This document shows positions 1-12,444 of a DNA stretch of 64,000 nucleotides, one piece after another; the first letter of the stretch is position 1; each line of letters begins with the position of its first letter. Source of the DNA: Progne subis subis (Eukaryota; Chordata; Aves; Passeriformes; Hirundinidae); the NCBI GenBank assembly GCA_022316685.1, contig JAKJHU010000026.1:2054001-2118000 (forward strand). The letters are read 5' to 3'. The notes below the pieces were generated by a model, which saw only the letters and a program-made list of their open reading frames with translations, was not told where the DNA came from and did not search any database. A program made the position numbers and the translations under genes.

Positions 1-159
1 GGAAGGGCAGCAGCACGGGGGGACTACTTTACAGACCGTGGGGTCATACGGAGGGAGGGGACTTACTTAAAACCTTTGAGGGAGTCCAGGGAGGGCAGAG
101 GCTGGTGTTCCTGGTGGGGCCATGAACCTCCCTGTCAGTGCTGGAGGGGCAGCATGTCA

Positions 160-1345
160 GGACACAGGCAGGAGTATGTTTCTGGGTGGTGTCGCGGACA
201 ACTTCTTGATACGGGGCCTGGTTGGGCCATCCCATGGGATCACACTGATAGATCTGCTGTTCCTTTCAAGGAGACACCATCAGGGGAGGTGGTGACCCAT
301 GGCAGCCTTAGCTATGGTGGGTATGAAAGAGAGGAGATGAAGATCCTGAGGAGAGGGAGGAAGGGAGGAGAATGGCAGAGCCTGAATGTGGGGGACCAGG
401 TGAGCATCTTGTCTGGGATGTAGGCAGCTGAGATCACACAAGAGTAGCTCTGAAGGGTGAAAGAATTGATGGGAACTGCCATGACCATATGGACCACATG
501 AGATACCTGGGAAAACAAGCAGGTGTGTCAGCAGCCCCACTTGGCTAAGCCAAGAACTCGTGAGAGAACTCCTCTGGAAAATGGCCATAAAAAGGAGGCA
601 GAAACAGGGCCAGGCTACAGAGGAGGACTTTGGAAATATCAGCCAGGCTTTCAAGGGTGAGTTTAAGAAAGACAAGCTCAGCTGGAACTGGAAGGGACGT
701 CAAGGGCAAGACAAAGATCTTCATCCTCTGTGTGAACAGTAGAAGGCCAAACAAGGGGCTGTGTGCTCGCTGCTCAGTGGGGAGAGTGATGTTGCAGCAG
801 TGGATACAGGGAAGACCAATGTTCCCAATATCTTCTTTGCCTTTGTCTTCACCAGCAAACCCTTTCATCTTCTAATGCTTTGCAGAGCCCTGAACAGCCC
901 AGTACAGGAAAGACCTGAAGTGACTGAACAAATTCAACAGAAGCACTTGCCCTGCATGGGGAGGCTGAGGAATCAGGAATCTTATTCAGCCTTGAGAAGG
1001 AATGGCTTCAGGAGAGGCCCAACAGCAGCCAGCCAGGACCCAGTGAGGGGTTATCAAGAAGGCAGAGCCACCCACTTCCCAATGGGGCTTTATGGGAGTA
1101 GGAGAGACAGCAGGTGTAACCTGTAACAGGAGAAAATGTGGGATAGAAGGAAATACTACTCTGGGAACAGTCAAGAGCTGGAGCTGGTTGCCCATAGAGG
1201 CTGTGCAATTTCCATTCTTGAAGATTTTTAAGACGCGATGGCTTAAAGCCCTGAACAACCTGGTCTGACCTCAGATCTGACTCTGCTACTTGGATTAGAT
1301 GTCCTTCCATGGGTCCTTCCAGCTTGAATTGTTGTCTGCGATTCA
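160..1345 (+). mobile_element. Degraded CR1 LINE (ORF2 fragment joined to 3' end)
   Basis: Pieces resemble CR1 in order. Around 280-420 is a stretch like the end of the endonuclease region. Around 690-870 is the ORF2 linker ending NIFFAFVFTSKP, which resembles the CR1 NAFFASVFTSK. At about 1170-1345 is the CR1 3' end (GGTTGCCCATAGAGGCTGTG to CTTCCAGCTTGAATTG). Most of the reverse transcriptase is missing between 900 and 1150. Frames are broken. The 5' limit may run to base 1. Confidence 0.65.
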
Positions 1346-2985
1346 TTCCATGAATATTTTAAAACTACCTTGAACTTCTAGCTAAATTTATTTCTGATCT
1401 ATTTGTGTCCTTAGGTACTTTTGCTGTCTTAGGCTTGTCCTTTGCCTAAAATAAATTTTATTCTGCAATGTATTAACTGAGAACAATAACATTCGCTCTC
1501 GACTTCTGTTAAGCAGAACAAGTCAGGCTCTTCTAATTCTGAACACACCCCTCCTCCCCTTCCCACAATGACTAGAATAGAGTCCCTGCTCCTGTCTCAT
1601 CCTAATATCCTCTCTATGCACCTGCTTTCATTTTATTTCATCTTCTGGCATGTAGGTGATTACAGCATTGCAAGTACTGCACAAATCCAAATACGAGGTC
1701 AATGAAAAAAACGTTCATAACCAGCACTAGGACCTTTTACTACTGAATATATTTTGCAGGCAACACGATTCCATTTTTTTTTTTTTTTTACAACTGCATC
1801 TTGCCCATACTAATCCTGTTGCTGTTTGTAATTTCCTGATGTTGTTTTCTGCATATGGAAACAGATAAATGCAGTCATATGCAAAATTATTGTGCCATGG
1901 AAATTAATGTTGAGTTCCCCTACCACTGAAGAGGCTTTTGTGATATTTGCCATAAGCATTTCTCTTAGAGGCAATTTTCATTTATCTTAGTTTGACCATT
2001 TTTTTCACTCAGAAGTTGTTAAGTGTTCTAGATCTAGGTGTCTTTCAAATATTTGTGCACAGAAATCTTGTCTTCTCTTAAATTACATCTGTTGATTTTT
2101 TTACTGGTGAGTATTGTTTTTCCCCAGAACCTTACTCATTTGGATGAGAATCAAAAAGACTTCTTTACAATAACATGTTTTCATATAGTTCTTAATTTTG
2201 TTTTTAGGATCTTGTAAAAGACCACTTAAATATTCTTTAAATCCCAGATATCACAAGTACCTAAAAGGTGTGAAACATAAGTATAATTGATCACAGCATA
2301 TTTTATTATGCTCGTATTGCAAGTGCTTTTTGAGATACTAACTGTGATCTCAATTTGGTCAAGTGGAGCTGTGGTCCTTCTGGGAAAGCAGCCTTCATTT
2401 AGGTAGTAATTAAGACCAAGAATTTCCCAGTGATAGAGCAGGTTTCCCAAGTCATAGATTTATCTTTCGTTTCTTCCCAAATTCCTCCTTTGGGAAATTG
2501 TTTAAAGATAACCTAGGAGTGAATTCTCACAGTTTCTCAAGGAGATTGGCTGTTGTATGCTGGTAATTTGCCATGCAGGAGATAAGTTGGGGTTTTTGAG
2601 ACAGCATTTCTTTGTTCATGGCTTATGTACTGTTTTTCACATGAACTGGTTAGAGAGCAGTAAGGCATCTGTAGGTTTAGTAAATGTAACTTTGAGCTTG
2701 TGAGTCTGTAACACAGAATGCTGGGCTCTGTGTAGAATTCACTGGATAAATATTTATGAACATTCAAGGAGCTTTTAAGCACCAATGCTTAAATTATTTC
2801 TATCTCCCTTCCAAGTGTGTTATAGAGGCCTCATGTGTCTGGTCTTGGCATGTAAACCTTTTATAAAAGGAAGGCGTGCACTGGTTTCAGCACCATCTTG
2901 ATGATTTGTGAGAGAGAATTTTCCAGCCTCAGCACTCCATCTCCTGCACAAAACAAAAATTTTCAGCCACTGGATAAACTTATTT
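1346..2985. other. AT-rich stretch with no recognisable feature
   Basis: No repeat family, RNA gene or convincing frame was recognised. A T-run lies near 1776-1789. Confidence 0.5.
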
Positions 2986-2989
2986 TGAA

Positions 2990-3724
2990 ACAGAAGAATA
3001 TTTATCTGTGTACTGGGTACAGGTGCCCCAGGGCAAGTGGGCATGGGAGCTGCAGAGGTCACCTCTGCGAGGAGAGGCTGGGACTGCTCCATGCCAAACA
3101 CAGTCCATCCCAAGCAGAGATTGCCCTGTGGCCCTGGAGAGGTCGTGGTGGAGCAGGTACTTCCCTGTAAACCCTGGAGAGACCACAGTGCAGCAGACGT
3201 CCACACTGCAGCCCCTGGCAGACAGGTCTCAAAGGAACTGTAGCCCATGGAGAGCCCACGCTGGAGCAGCTTTATAATAGAAGACTGGAACTCATGGAGA
3301 AGCCCAAGGCTGGAGCAGAGAAGTGTGAAGAGGAGAAAGGAGCGACAGATAGGAACTCTTACAGACTGACTGCAGACCTCCGTTCCTCATCCCCCTGTGC
3401 TGCCCCAGTGGGGAGAAGGTAGAAGAGTTGGGAGTGAAGGGTTGAAGCTGAGCCTGGGAAAAGAAGGGGTAGGTGGATGGAAGGTGGTTTATGTTTTATC
3501 TTTTTTTTCTCAACACCCAACTTGATTTTAATTGGGAATAAATTAAAGTAATTTTCCCTGTTCTGTCTCTACTTTTGCTTGAGCCAGTAGCTGGTTAGTG
3601 ATGCCCTTGCCTTTTTCTTAACCCACAAGAATTTTCATGTTATTTTCCCTCTCTCTTCTGTTGAAAAGGGTGATAAAGGAGCTGGGTGGGGATCTGACAG
3701 CCACACAAGTTAACCCAAGACTCC
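2990..3724 (+). mobile_element. Endogenous retrovirus LTR fragment (avian family)
   Basis: The tract has the layout of a familiar avian LTR: repeated CCCATGGAGAGCCCACGCTGGAGCAG-like units (near 3150-3310), a segment CCTCATCCCCCTGTGCTGCCCC, then AATAAATTAAAGTAATTTTCCC (near 3538) and a 3' end like ...GACAGCCACACAAGTTAACCC. It abuts the CR1 that starts at about 3725. It is non-coding and diverged. Assignment to ERVL or ERVK class is from memory of consensus text and is uncertain. Confidence 0.6.
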
Positions 3725-4382
3725 AGCATTGACACAGTTCTCTTTGGGATCTTCATTCATGGCTTGGACACAGGACCCAAAGGAACACTAAATATGTTTG
3801 CTGATGACACTAAATTGGGAGGAGATGTTGACCCCCTTGGGGGCAGGGAGACCCTGCAGAGAGACCTTGACAAACTAGAGAGATGGTCAATCATCAACCA
3901 CATGAAGTTCCACATGATCAACTGCCGGATTCTGTGCTTTAGACGGAACAACCCTGGATGCTATACAGACTGGGGAAGGAGATGCTGGAGAGCAGCGCTA
4001 TGGAAAGGGCCCTGGCAGTCCTGGTCAGTGCAAGCTGAACATGAGCCACCAGTGCCCTGGCAGCCAGGAGGGACAAACCTGTCCTGAGGGACAGCATCAC
4101 AGCCAGGCAAGGAAGGGGATTGTCCTGCTCTACTCTGCACTGGGGCGGCCTCACCTTGGGTGCTGGGGGCAGGTTTGGGTGCCACAATATAAAAAAGACA
4201 TTGAACTATTAGCGAGTGTTGAAAGGAGGCCCAGAGGATGGTCACAAGAATGGTGAAGGGTCTGGAGGGGAAGCTGCATGAGGAGCAACTGAGCTCGTTT
4301 GGTCTGTTCAGCCTGGAGAAGAGACTGGGGGGAGACCTCATTGCTGTCTTCAATGTCCTCATGATGGGAAGCAGAGGGGCAG
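3725..4382 (+). mobile_element. CR1 LINE, reverse-transcriptase fragment (left part)
   Basis: Frame-broken CR1 ORF2. MFADDTKLGGDVDPLGG (the FADD RT catalytic box), LQRDLDKLERW and MKFHMINCRILCF match the CR1 thumb region. Later LYSALGRPHLGCWGQVWVPQYKKDIELL matches the end of ORF2. The copy is interrupted at about 4383 by the LTR and resumes at 5063. It is 5'-truncated, the usual CR1 state. Confidence 0.9.
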
Positions 4383-5062
4383 TGTGTTGGTTAAGGTGGT
4401 AGTTACTGCAATTGTATTGAATTGGCAGGGCACCTGGCATGATATAAATGCTATGGAATAAGGGGTGGAATGTGCTGGGTTTGGCTGGAGTATAATTAAA
4501 CGTCTTCACAGTGGCTGGTACAGACTCTGTTTTGGATGAGCATAGGGTTGATAATAGATGTTGAGAGAGATATTTGTGTTATGGCTGAGCAGGGCTCACA
4601 CAGAGCCAAGACCTCTTCGGCTTTCTATACCACCCTGCTGGTGAGGAGGGTGAGGGTTGTTGGGAGTTTGGGAGGAGACACAGCTGGGACAGGTGACCCA
4701 AACTGCCCAAAGAGATATTCCTAACCACGTGACATCATGTGCAGTATATAAACTGGGGGGAAGAAGGACGAAAGGGTGGGATGTTGGTTGTGATGACTTT
4801 TTTCTTTCCAATTAACCACTATGTATGTTGAGGCCCAGTTCTCCTGGATGTGGCTGAACACCTGCCTGCCCATGGGAAGTGGTGAATGAATTCCCAGTTT
4901 TGTTTGTGTGTGTGGCTTTTGCTTTCTCTCATAAACTGTCTTTATCTCAGCCCATGAGCTTTCTGGTTTTTACCCTTCTGATTCTCTCCCATGTCCCACT
5001 GGTGGGGGACTGAGTGAGTGGGTGCCTGGTGCATGGCTGTTGGCTGGAGTGAAACCATGACA
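4383..5062 (+). mobile_element. Solo LTR of an avian endogenous retrovirus nested in CR1
   Basis: About 680 bp beginning TGTGTTGG and ending CATGACA (TG...CA), splitting a CR1 copy. Recognisable LTR blocks in order: the TTTGGCTGGAGTATAATTAA segment, TGCTGAGCAGGGCTCACACAG, GGGAGGAGACACAGCTGGGAC, TGACATCATG (4730-4739, CRE-like), TATATAAA (4745-4752, TATA box), CCTGCCTGCCCATGGGAAG, a CATAAA poly(A)-signal variant (near 4930) and a 3' end with TCTCTCCCATGTCCCACTGG. No internal viral genes are present, so it is a recombined solo LTR. I see no clean target-site duplication. Confidence 0.75.
4745..4752 (+). promoter_or_regulatory. TATA box of the solo LTR
   Basis: TATATAAA lies 6 bp after the CRE-like TGACATCATG, the usual U3 arrangement in this LTR family. 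Current activity is unknown. Confidence 0.5.
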
Positions 5063-5360
5063 GACGGGTACAGCTTTACTCTCATGACCAGTGACAGGAT
5101 TCGAGGAAATGGCCTGAAGCTGAGTCAGGAGAGGTTTAGACTGAGTATCGGGAAAAGAATTTTCACCAGAGGTGAGCTGAGCACTGGAACAGCTCCCTAG
5201 GGAAGTGGTCATAGCACCAGCCTGACAGAGTTCAAGAAGTGTTTGGACAATGCTCTCAGGCACATGGTGTGGCTCTTGGGGTATTCTGTGCAGGACCAGG
5301 AGTTGGACTTTATGCTCCTGATGGATCCCTTCCAAATCAGCATATTCTATGAGTCTACAA
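5063..5360 (+). mobile_element. CR1 LINE 3' end (right part of the interrupted copy)
   Basis: Continues the 3725-4382 element. It contains MTSDRIRGNGLKLSQERFRLSIGKRIFTRGELSTGTAP, which resembles the CR1 C terminus, here cited at 5080-5200, then the 3' UTR and a degraded ATTCTATGAGTCT end at about 5345-5357. Confidence 0.85.
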
Positions 5361-6429
5361 AACTGTTTTGAGTAAGCTAGTGCTCTCAGAGTAATTTCAG
5401 CCTTACTTTTCGATCTCAATCTTCAACAGACATTATTAAGTTGAAAATTATTTCCATTTGATTAAATTCTATCAGAATTTTTGCATGAAAAAGAAACAAG
5501 AGAAGCAAACTTCACAGCATTGATCCATCTATTGATGATTTGTTCCCTGGCAAAATTAAGGTTCTGTATTATTTATACTTCAGTTTCTATCAGAATTTGT
5601 TATTCTTCTTTTTTTTTTTTTTTTCCTTTCTTTCTGGTGTTTTGTTTTTTTTTTTTTTACGGGATGCCAATGTCCTATAACTAGAATGGTACTAAAAATT
5701 CACACATTGCTAATTCCAGCACCACTGCTCAGAAGATAACGTCACTTGTGTGCACAGGCACAGCACTGGCACTCTGCAGATCTGAAGAGACTCAAGAAGC
5801 AATGCAAGCCTCTTCCCCTGTCTCTGTCATACTTGTGTCTGATATCTTGCATGAACACCTGGGAGAGTTAAAGAAAAGACTTCCCATCTTCCTTTAGGAC
5901 TTCCTGCTTAAAGCAAAGGACAATATATCCCTCACTTTCACACACCTGAACGGAGCTTCAAACAACAGCAAAATAAAGACAGAAAAGGAAGACTATTTGA
6001 CTTATGTCAACATTCTTATTCTTTTTGGAAGAATGTTGTCCCGTTTAATCCTCATGAAAGTGGAAAAAAAATAACAGTAGTGGATTAAAGCCAGAGTTTA
6101 AGAAAATACATTTAAATATATCTTTTTACTTAAAAATGAGTTTCCTCATCATTCAAAGACCTAAGAGTTAAGCTATGTTACATACACCTCAGGTACAAAT
6201 TGAGAAAAGATTCAATAAATCAGACTATATAAAAAGCAAGAGACATTTTTCCCCCAGAAAAATGTATTTGTGTTCTATCTGATCATATAAAAAACATTAA
6301 ATTTAAAAAAAAGACGTGTATATATTTTTTCAAGTGTTAATGGTTTCACCATTCATCTTAACTACATTCCGAAGTCCTGTAACACCAGGGCACGTCATCC
6401 TTATCTGTGTAGCACAGTGAGCCACATCT
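5361..6429 (-). other. Probable MARCHF11 3' UTR and downstream flank
   Basis: AT-rich sequence directly after the MARCHF11 stop on the minus strand. By eye I found no canonical AATAAA on the minus strand here. The best candidate is the variant ATTAAA at 6049-6044, which would give a UTR of about 400 nt. T-rich runs on the plus strand at 5608-5660 are low complexity. The true cleavage site cannot be set without transcripts. Confidence 0.4.
6044..6049 (-). terminator. Candidate polyadenylation signal (ATTAAA variant) for MARCHF11
   Basis: Plus-strand TTTAAT reads ATTAAA on the gene strand, about 380 nt after the stop codon. It is the second commonest vertebrate signal variant. In an AT-rich region it may be chance. 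Confidence 0.25.
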
Positions 6430-6752
6430 TTACACTGAAGTCACTCTCATCACTACTTCCCCAGAGCAGTTATCCTCTGATGCGTCCTCCTGAGGTCTCA
6501 TGCGGTTGAACAGGTGTAACAACACATAGCCACACTGAAATCTCGGTGAGGTTAACTGTGTTGGATGAACTAAACTTCTGTTTCTAAATGCAGTCAGTGG
6601 CAGCCACAATGTCCTCCCTGCTGAGGATTCTCCTCGATTGCTCTCTTCTATGTCCGTGGCTTTATCATAATTTAACACATCCCAGTGTAGATTGACAGCC
6701 CTCCAGCGCTTAAACACTCGATAAACAGATGCACCTTCATGGACTATCAGTC
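6430..6752 (-). CDS. MARCHF11: MARCHF11 coding exon 4 (second span end and cytosolic tail)
   Basis: 323 nt including TAA at 6432-6430. The acceptor is a long pyrimidine tract ending CTTTCAG, just before 6752. It finishes the second span (GLIVHEG) and then encodes the C-terminal tail: [20 protein letters not shown], an acidic/serine patch, the YVLL sorting motif (282-285) and terminal VTSV. The tail is intact with no frameshift. Family knowledge: in the mammalian protein the tail carries the AP-1 and PDZ binding sites. Confidence 0.97.
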
Positions 6753-9700
6753 CTGAAAGTAAGAGGGGAAAAAAAATTGTTTATACAAAATGTCAATGGA
6801 TACCATTTTGAGAGTAAATAGAGATTCAACACATTTTAATGAGTCTGTCAATTTCCAAATGCAATTAAATTACTCATAACATTAATAATTTAAACAAACT
6901 GTACATATGCAATTTAACTGGTTATTCATTTGTTTGGGAGGCAGAAACATGCAGGGGAAATAAAGTTGTTCTGAATGCAAGCTCAGCATTAGCAACACTG
7001 GAATTATCTGAGCATGCCTAACTAAATAAATTATTCAGATTTAAGTAAACCAATGCAAAACTGGCAGGTTTGGATATTGACTGTTTATGCTAGTGCTGCC
7101 CTTGTTCATGATAAATACTATTTATTTACTGAGATTTGTACTGGTTTAAGTAGACCTTTAAGTAGGTGAGACCTTCTGTTATGAACAGGATAATCCTAAA
7201 TTTGTTTAAGAGTGTTTTGTAGAATTCAGTTCAGATGCAGACAAATTTAACTGCTTTCCTAGTCCCAGTTTAACTTAAGACCATAGAAGATTTATGAAAC
7301 AGCTGTAAGGATAATGACTTTCCTGTCTTGCTTTCTTTAGAACAAGAAGAAATTAAATGTTATTATTTACTACAAGGAGCATGGTAAGGATGACACACTT
7401 TCTTCTTTCTCTTCAGTATTCAATAGGAAAAAGTTGCAAATTATCTTTTTCTTGAGACCCAGAAATCTTGTAAAAGGTTCTTCAAGGAAAATACAGAATT
7501 TCTGGAGTCCTCAAGAGACCAATCTGTTTAAGAATTTCCACGTACCTAATATTTATGCCTACTGTATGTGTTCAAGCAACTTATTTCAAGAAATGAAACC
7601 ACTAACTTTTTGTATGTATGTTTATACTCACACTCTTTATATGTGAGTATTTCAAATATGGGTCTACTGGGGATATACATGGGGCTTCTGTCCTCTTACT
7701 AGTTTTTTCCTCAACTGAGCAACACCACCTCTTTTCTCTGGCTCCCTGCTTTGGGAAAAGAGCAATGTGCCTAGCCAAAAACATTTATAAATCTTTTGTC
7801 TAGTGTGCTCCTTGCCTAAAATTATCCTATACGTGGCCACATATAGGAAATATGATATGTGGTGTCCTATAGCCCAAGAGATTGTATATCACCTATTTCT
7901 ACACAAGAAAATTGTGATTTAAGTGTCTGAGGTCCTTTAGCATGATTAATTAATACTAGAAAGGAGATGCTCACAGAAAGTTGATACAAGCAGAAAGGGA
8001 GGTAAAAGTATTTACGTGAACAGCAAATCTCACATTCAAGTGTAATGATTTGCAGATAGCAATCCCTACTGCTAACACATTTTTAAAGATCATTACACTG
8101 AAAGATGGAGAAACACAAAAATTTCTTTCAGAAGGCTGTGATAGTGAATGTAGCATCTCTGTAAGGCTTTCAAGTTGCCTAAAATTCATTGAAGCATCCA
8201 ATACAGCAAAAGTGGCACAAAACAAAAAAATTAATAGTAAATATTTTAAATGTATTTTGTAACATCAAAGCATTTTAGTGGAATTTCTTCTTGATTGCAA
8301 GATTTCTATCTTTATCTTCTCAGATATAAAGTAACCTGTCTTTAAAATTTAGTGTAATAATAATAATAATTTAGTCAATAGATAAACATACCTTCAAGAC
8401 TGCTTTGATTGTATCAAAAAGAATAAATGTATTTCCTCCTGTACAGAATCTACAAACCAAATTAGCCATGGTTTTACTGCTGTGACAAAGATTCACCCTT
8501 TTGTGTTCTTTTGAATTTCCTATAAAGTTGGTAAAGGAGATGAGAGTAATCTTCCTCAATCTGTTCCTGGAACACAGCATTATTTGGTCCAACTTCTCTC
8601 TAGTCTGTGATGTAGCAAAGTTAAAATAACCTATTTACTCCAAAGTAAAGATACGTGTCTGCATCCACTAGAACCTGAACAGTGTATTTCAGAATAGAGG
8701 AGGAAGTATTTGAGAAAGGATCATTGAGGTACATGAAGTACATTTAGACAGTCAAAATATCTTTCCAAAATTACAACAGAAAAAGCTGTAGGATGACTTC
8801 TTTAAGGGAGCTCTCTTTTACTGTTTTGGGGCTTTCAGAATTTATTGAAATTATGTTTTCAAAGTTTTTAAACATTGGCAAGGATAAGAAATTTTCCTTA
8901 TAGTGGAAGCTGTTAGTCTCATATACTTTAAAAGAGTTACAAAACAAAGGATGAAATATTGCAAGCCTTGGCATAAAGTTGTCAGATTTGGCAGTGCTGA
9001 AGGAGAAAAGACACACTTTCATAATTTCCTCGCAGAAAAAGTTTAGCTCTCTTTTTGATAGAGCTATAGATTGAAAAATACCTGCATAGAAGAGGCAAAA
9101 GGACTGGGGGAGGGATGGGGAAGTTCTTGACACCAGTAGTTCCAAGACCACAAACAAGAGGAACTCTAGGTAAGTTTTAAATGCTAGAGATTTTCCAGGT
9201 CCAGAGGAGTTCCAATGCTCAAAATACAAGTAGCTAATCTCTGAAGGTAGCCATTGGAGCTAAGAAAATGACAAATAATTGCCTTTTTCTTAAGGGCTCC
9301 ACAGCAAGCAATGAACGTGGCTATGAGAAAGAAAACAAGAACAATTCCCTGAAGAATACGGATCTGTTCCAAACACCATGATTTCAACAGCACAGAGGAC
9401 ACCGCTGAACACCTGTAGGGGAAAAATATTTGTTTGACTCAGATGATCTCAAGAGCAATTCACCACTGTTAGCTGTTCAGGTGTTCTGTCCAATTAATAT
9501 TTACAAGTAGCTGAGGTTTTGGATGATGGACCCATCTATATGTCGTATGGTCCTAAGAAGACTTTACCTTTAGGTTTTATCTCTAAGATGGAGGGATTGC
9601 AATGGGATCCAACCAAGAGGATTATGGAGAATCCTAATTTTGTTTTATTTTATTATCTTTTTGCCAAGTACTATTCTATTCTTTCACTGTATTTAAAGTT

Positions 9701-12407
9701 TTTCTTACCCTGACCCAAAAGATACTTGAAATTTTTTACTATTGAATGTCTTTACAAGCAATCAGCTTGTTATATCATTCATATTTGGTGGCATTAAGTT
9801 ACAACTTTATCTTATTTATCACACTAATCTTATATATAATAATTTAGGAATAGTCCTCCCAGAAATATCATGAGATTTTATCCAGGGATAAAATATTATT
9901 TTCAGAAACAGACTTTACCTCTGGACAAAAATTATTGAAACTAATAGTTTTAAAACTATTAAGACTATAGTCTTAATAATAAGACTGTTTTAAGACTAAT
10001 AGTCTTAAAACTATTCTAGGGCCCAGAGATATTTAAAAAAAAAAAAAAATCAATTGCTCACAGCATTAAAGTGAAACATATCCAGGCTAAAAATAGTAAT
10101 ATAATTCTTTTTAAACTATTTAGAATTAGATCTAGTGTGAGAGAAAAAAAGACTTTCTGAGTAAAGACATATGAGGTGCAGCTAGATGTGTTCATTGTAA
10201 CTTCAGCCTGTTCCTTTTTACAACCAAGGAGTAACAGGAACGTTGCAAGGCATCAAGTTCCTTAGCAGGGAAGAAAGAGGTTTTCAGAGGGAAATTCACA
10301 CCTCGCACTCGCTCCCATCTCTTACTCCCTTGCCGCAGTACTACTGGCAGCAGTCATGTGTCTAGTGCGATGTAACAACTGCTTTTCACTGCTGGAAAAG
10401 GAGCAGCATTGTTGTTCTGATTGCAAGTCAGCTGTTATTATTTGTGATAGGTTTTGTTCACGTTAAAACCATTTATGACCAGTAGTTATAACTATTTGCC
10501 CGTGAAAATTATATAAAATTCTATGACTTTTCTGTTACACAAAATAATTGCTAGGTTTAGAATGTAGAATGGCAAAGGCTTGATATACTGTCCTTCAGTG
10601 AGTAGATCAGGGATTTATATTATTTGTTCCTTTCATGAACTCACTCCCTTTGGTAACCCCTACATGAATGGTCTGATCCTAGAACCATCACTGGAATAAC
10701 TCTGAGTTTCACAGGCTGTAGTTCTGTTTGATCAGGGTGTTCAAGGTTTGCTTTAGGAAAACTCCTACTAATAACAAATTTCAAAGAAAACAGCTTAATG
10801 CTCAGCTTGGATGCAGAAAAGTACAAGGTAATGACTTGTAGGGTTAAAACCAACACTGATAAGTAAAAATGATCCTATTTGTCAGGAAGAATTCTGGGAA
10901 AATTCAGACTAGAAGAAAAAGAACAGTGGATATCAATAAAACATTTACACAAGAATGAACAGAACATATTCTGGTGATCTATAATATTTAGGATTTTTCT
11001 TTTGTTGAAAAGTAAAAACAAAGATGTAAAATACAAGTTAGGTGTAATTCACTTAATAAGAAAGTGAGTGGTGTGCTACGTATGATATAGAAGTCAATCA
11101 CTGAGTAAACTAATTGTTATGTGCACATCTTCAAAGATGTCATAAAAATATGTCAGAACTTTCAGGTAAACTGCTTTCAAAAACTACAGCAAAACATTTC
11201 AAAAAGTGCTTCACACTTTTTGTGTGAAGATATCTACACTTCACAAACGACCAAAAGTATTCATATTGTTTCTGCAAAGGTGTAGGGAGGCATAACTGAA
11301 GGCAGGCAGAATAAATCTTGGTCATACCACCAGTATCTTAAGCATCATCTTGAAATATGTGGTGCACAGGAAAACCTGTATGTCTGCATAAATTTTTCAT
11401 TGAAATAATGAGAGATTACAGTAGGAGTAGAGGTATTCACTCACTGTAAATCCTGTTGAAAATTAAGAGAATGTCACAGATGACTAAACACAAATGAAAG
11501 GAGATCCTAAGTGAGAGCTGTAGCTGATTGTAAGCATTACAAGCTTTATGATATAAGAGATTATACATAATAATGGTAAAATAGTAACTTAATGCCTTGG
11601 GAAGTCCTCAGCATAATGGAAAGTGTTTGGGGTTTTTTAAATAATTTATAAGCAATAATTACATATATCTATTAGAGAATTTTGTTTGAAAAATTTAAAT
11701 TAAAATTATCAATCTAAACCCCCTCACTTTATCATGAAAGAAAAAGATGAAATTGAATAAGGTTGAGTATATAAATGAATGCTTTTAAGAGTTACAAGAA
11801 GTACTGATCTTCCAAGCTAACAGAATGCAAATTACTTTAAATTATATGCAGAATAAGTGGGTCTGAATGAATCTGGGTTATCAAAATTTCTCAATTACCA
11901 AACCTCCTTTATACAGCTTTCTGAATTTCCAGACAGTCTAGTAAAATCCTAAGTCTTATCTGCAGTGAATTTGGTAACTACAAAATAGTGTCCAAATATA
12001 TTTTAGTCACTTTTGCCTTTAAATTTTCATATATTATTTATGATAGTTCTGTAAAATATGTATTTATTAAATGACAGGCAAGTCAGTTTATCTGTGTGTT
12101 TGCTTTGCTCCTGCAGGGTGTAGTTGGGCCAGAAGCTCCATGTGAGGTTTGTTCAGCAGCTTCCACTTCAGTGGTGGCTTGAGCCTAGCTGGTTTGAAAG
12201 GCAGCTAAAGAACTGCATGTACCAATCTATGGAAGGTCACCTTCCAAGTATTTACTTCTATGCATAAATACAGTAGTATTTCTGATCATCCATGGATGTT
12301 TTTGGCTGATTTTTAGTTTAATCTGGTTTAGGTGTTTTAACAGTAAAACAAATGGGAAAAATGAAAATAATTTGAAGTAACTGGTTATAACGGTAGCTGA
12401 TGCATAC

Positions 12408-12444
<37 letters not shown>

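Noticed and set aside
3764..4509. Frames of 107 and 182 codons as genes
   Set aside because: CR1 reverse transcriptase text and its antisense shadow.
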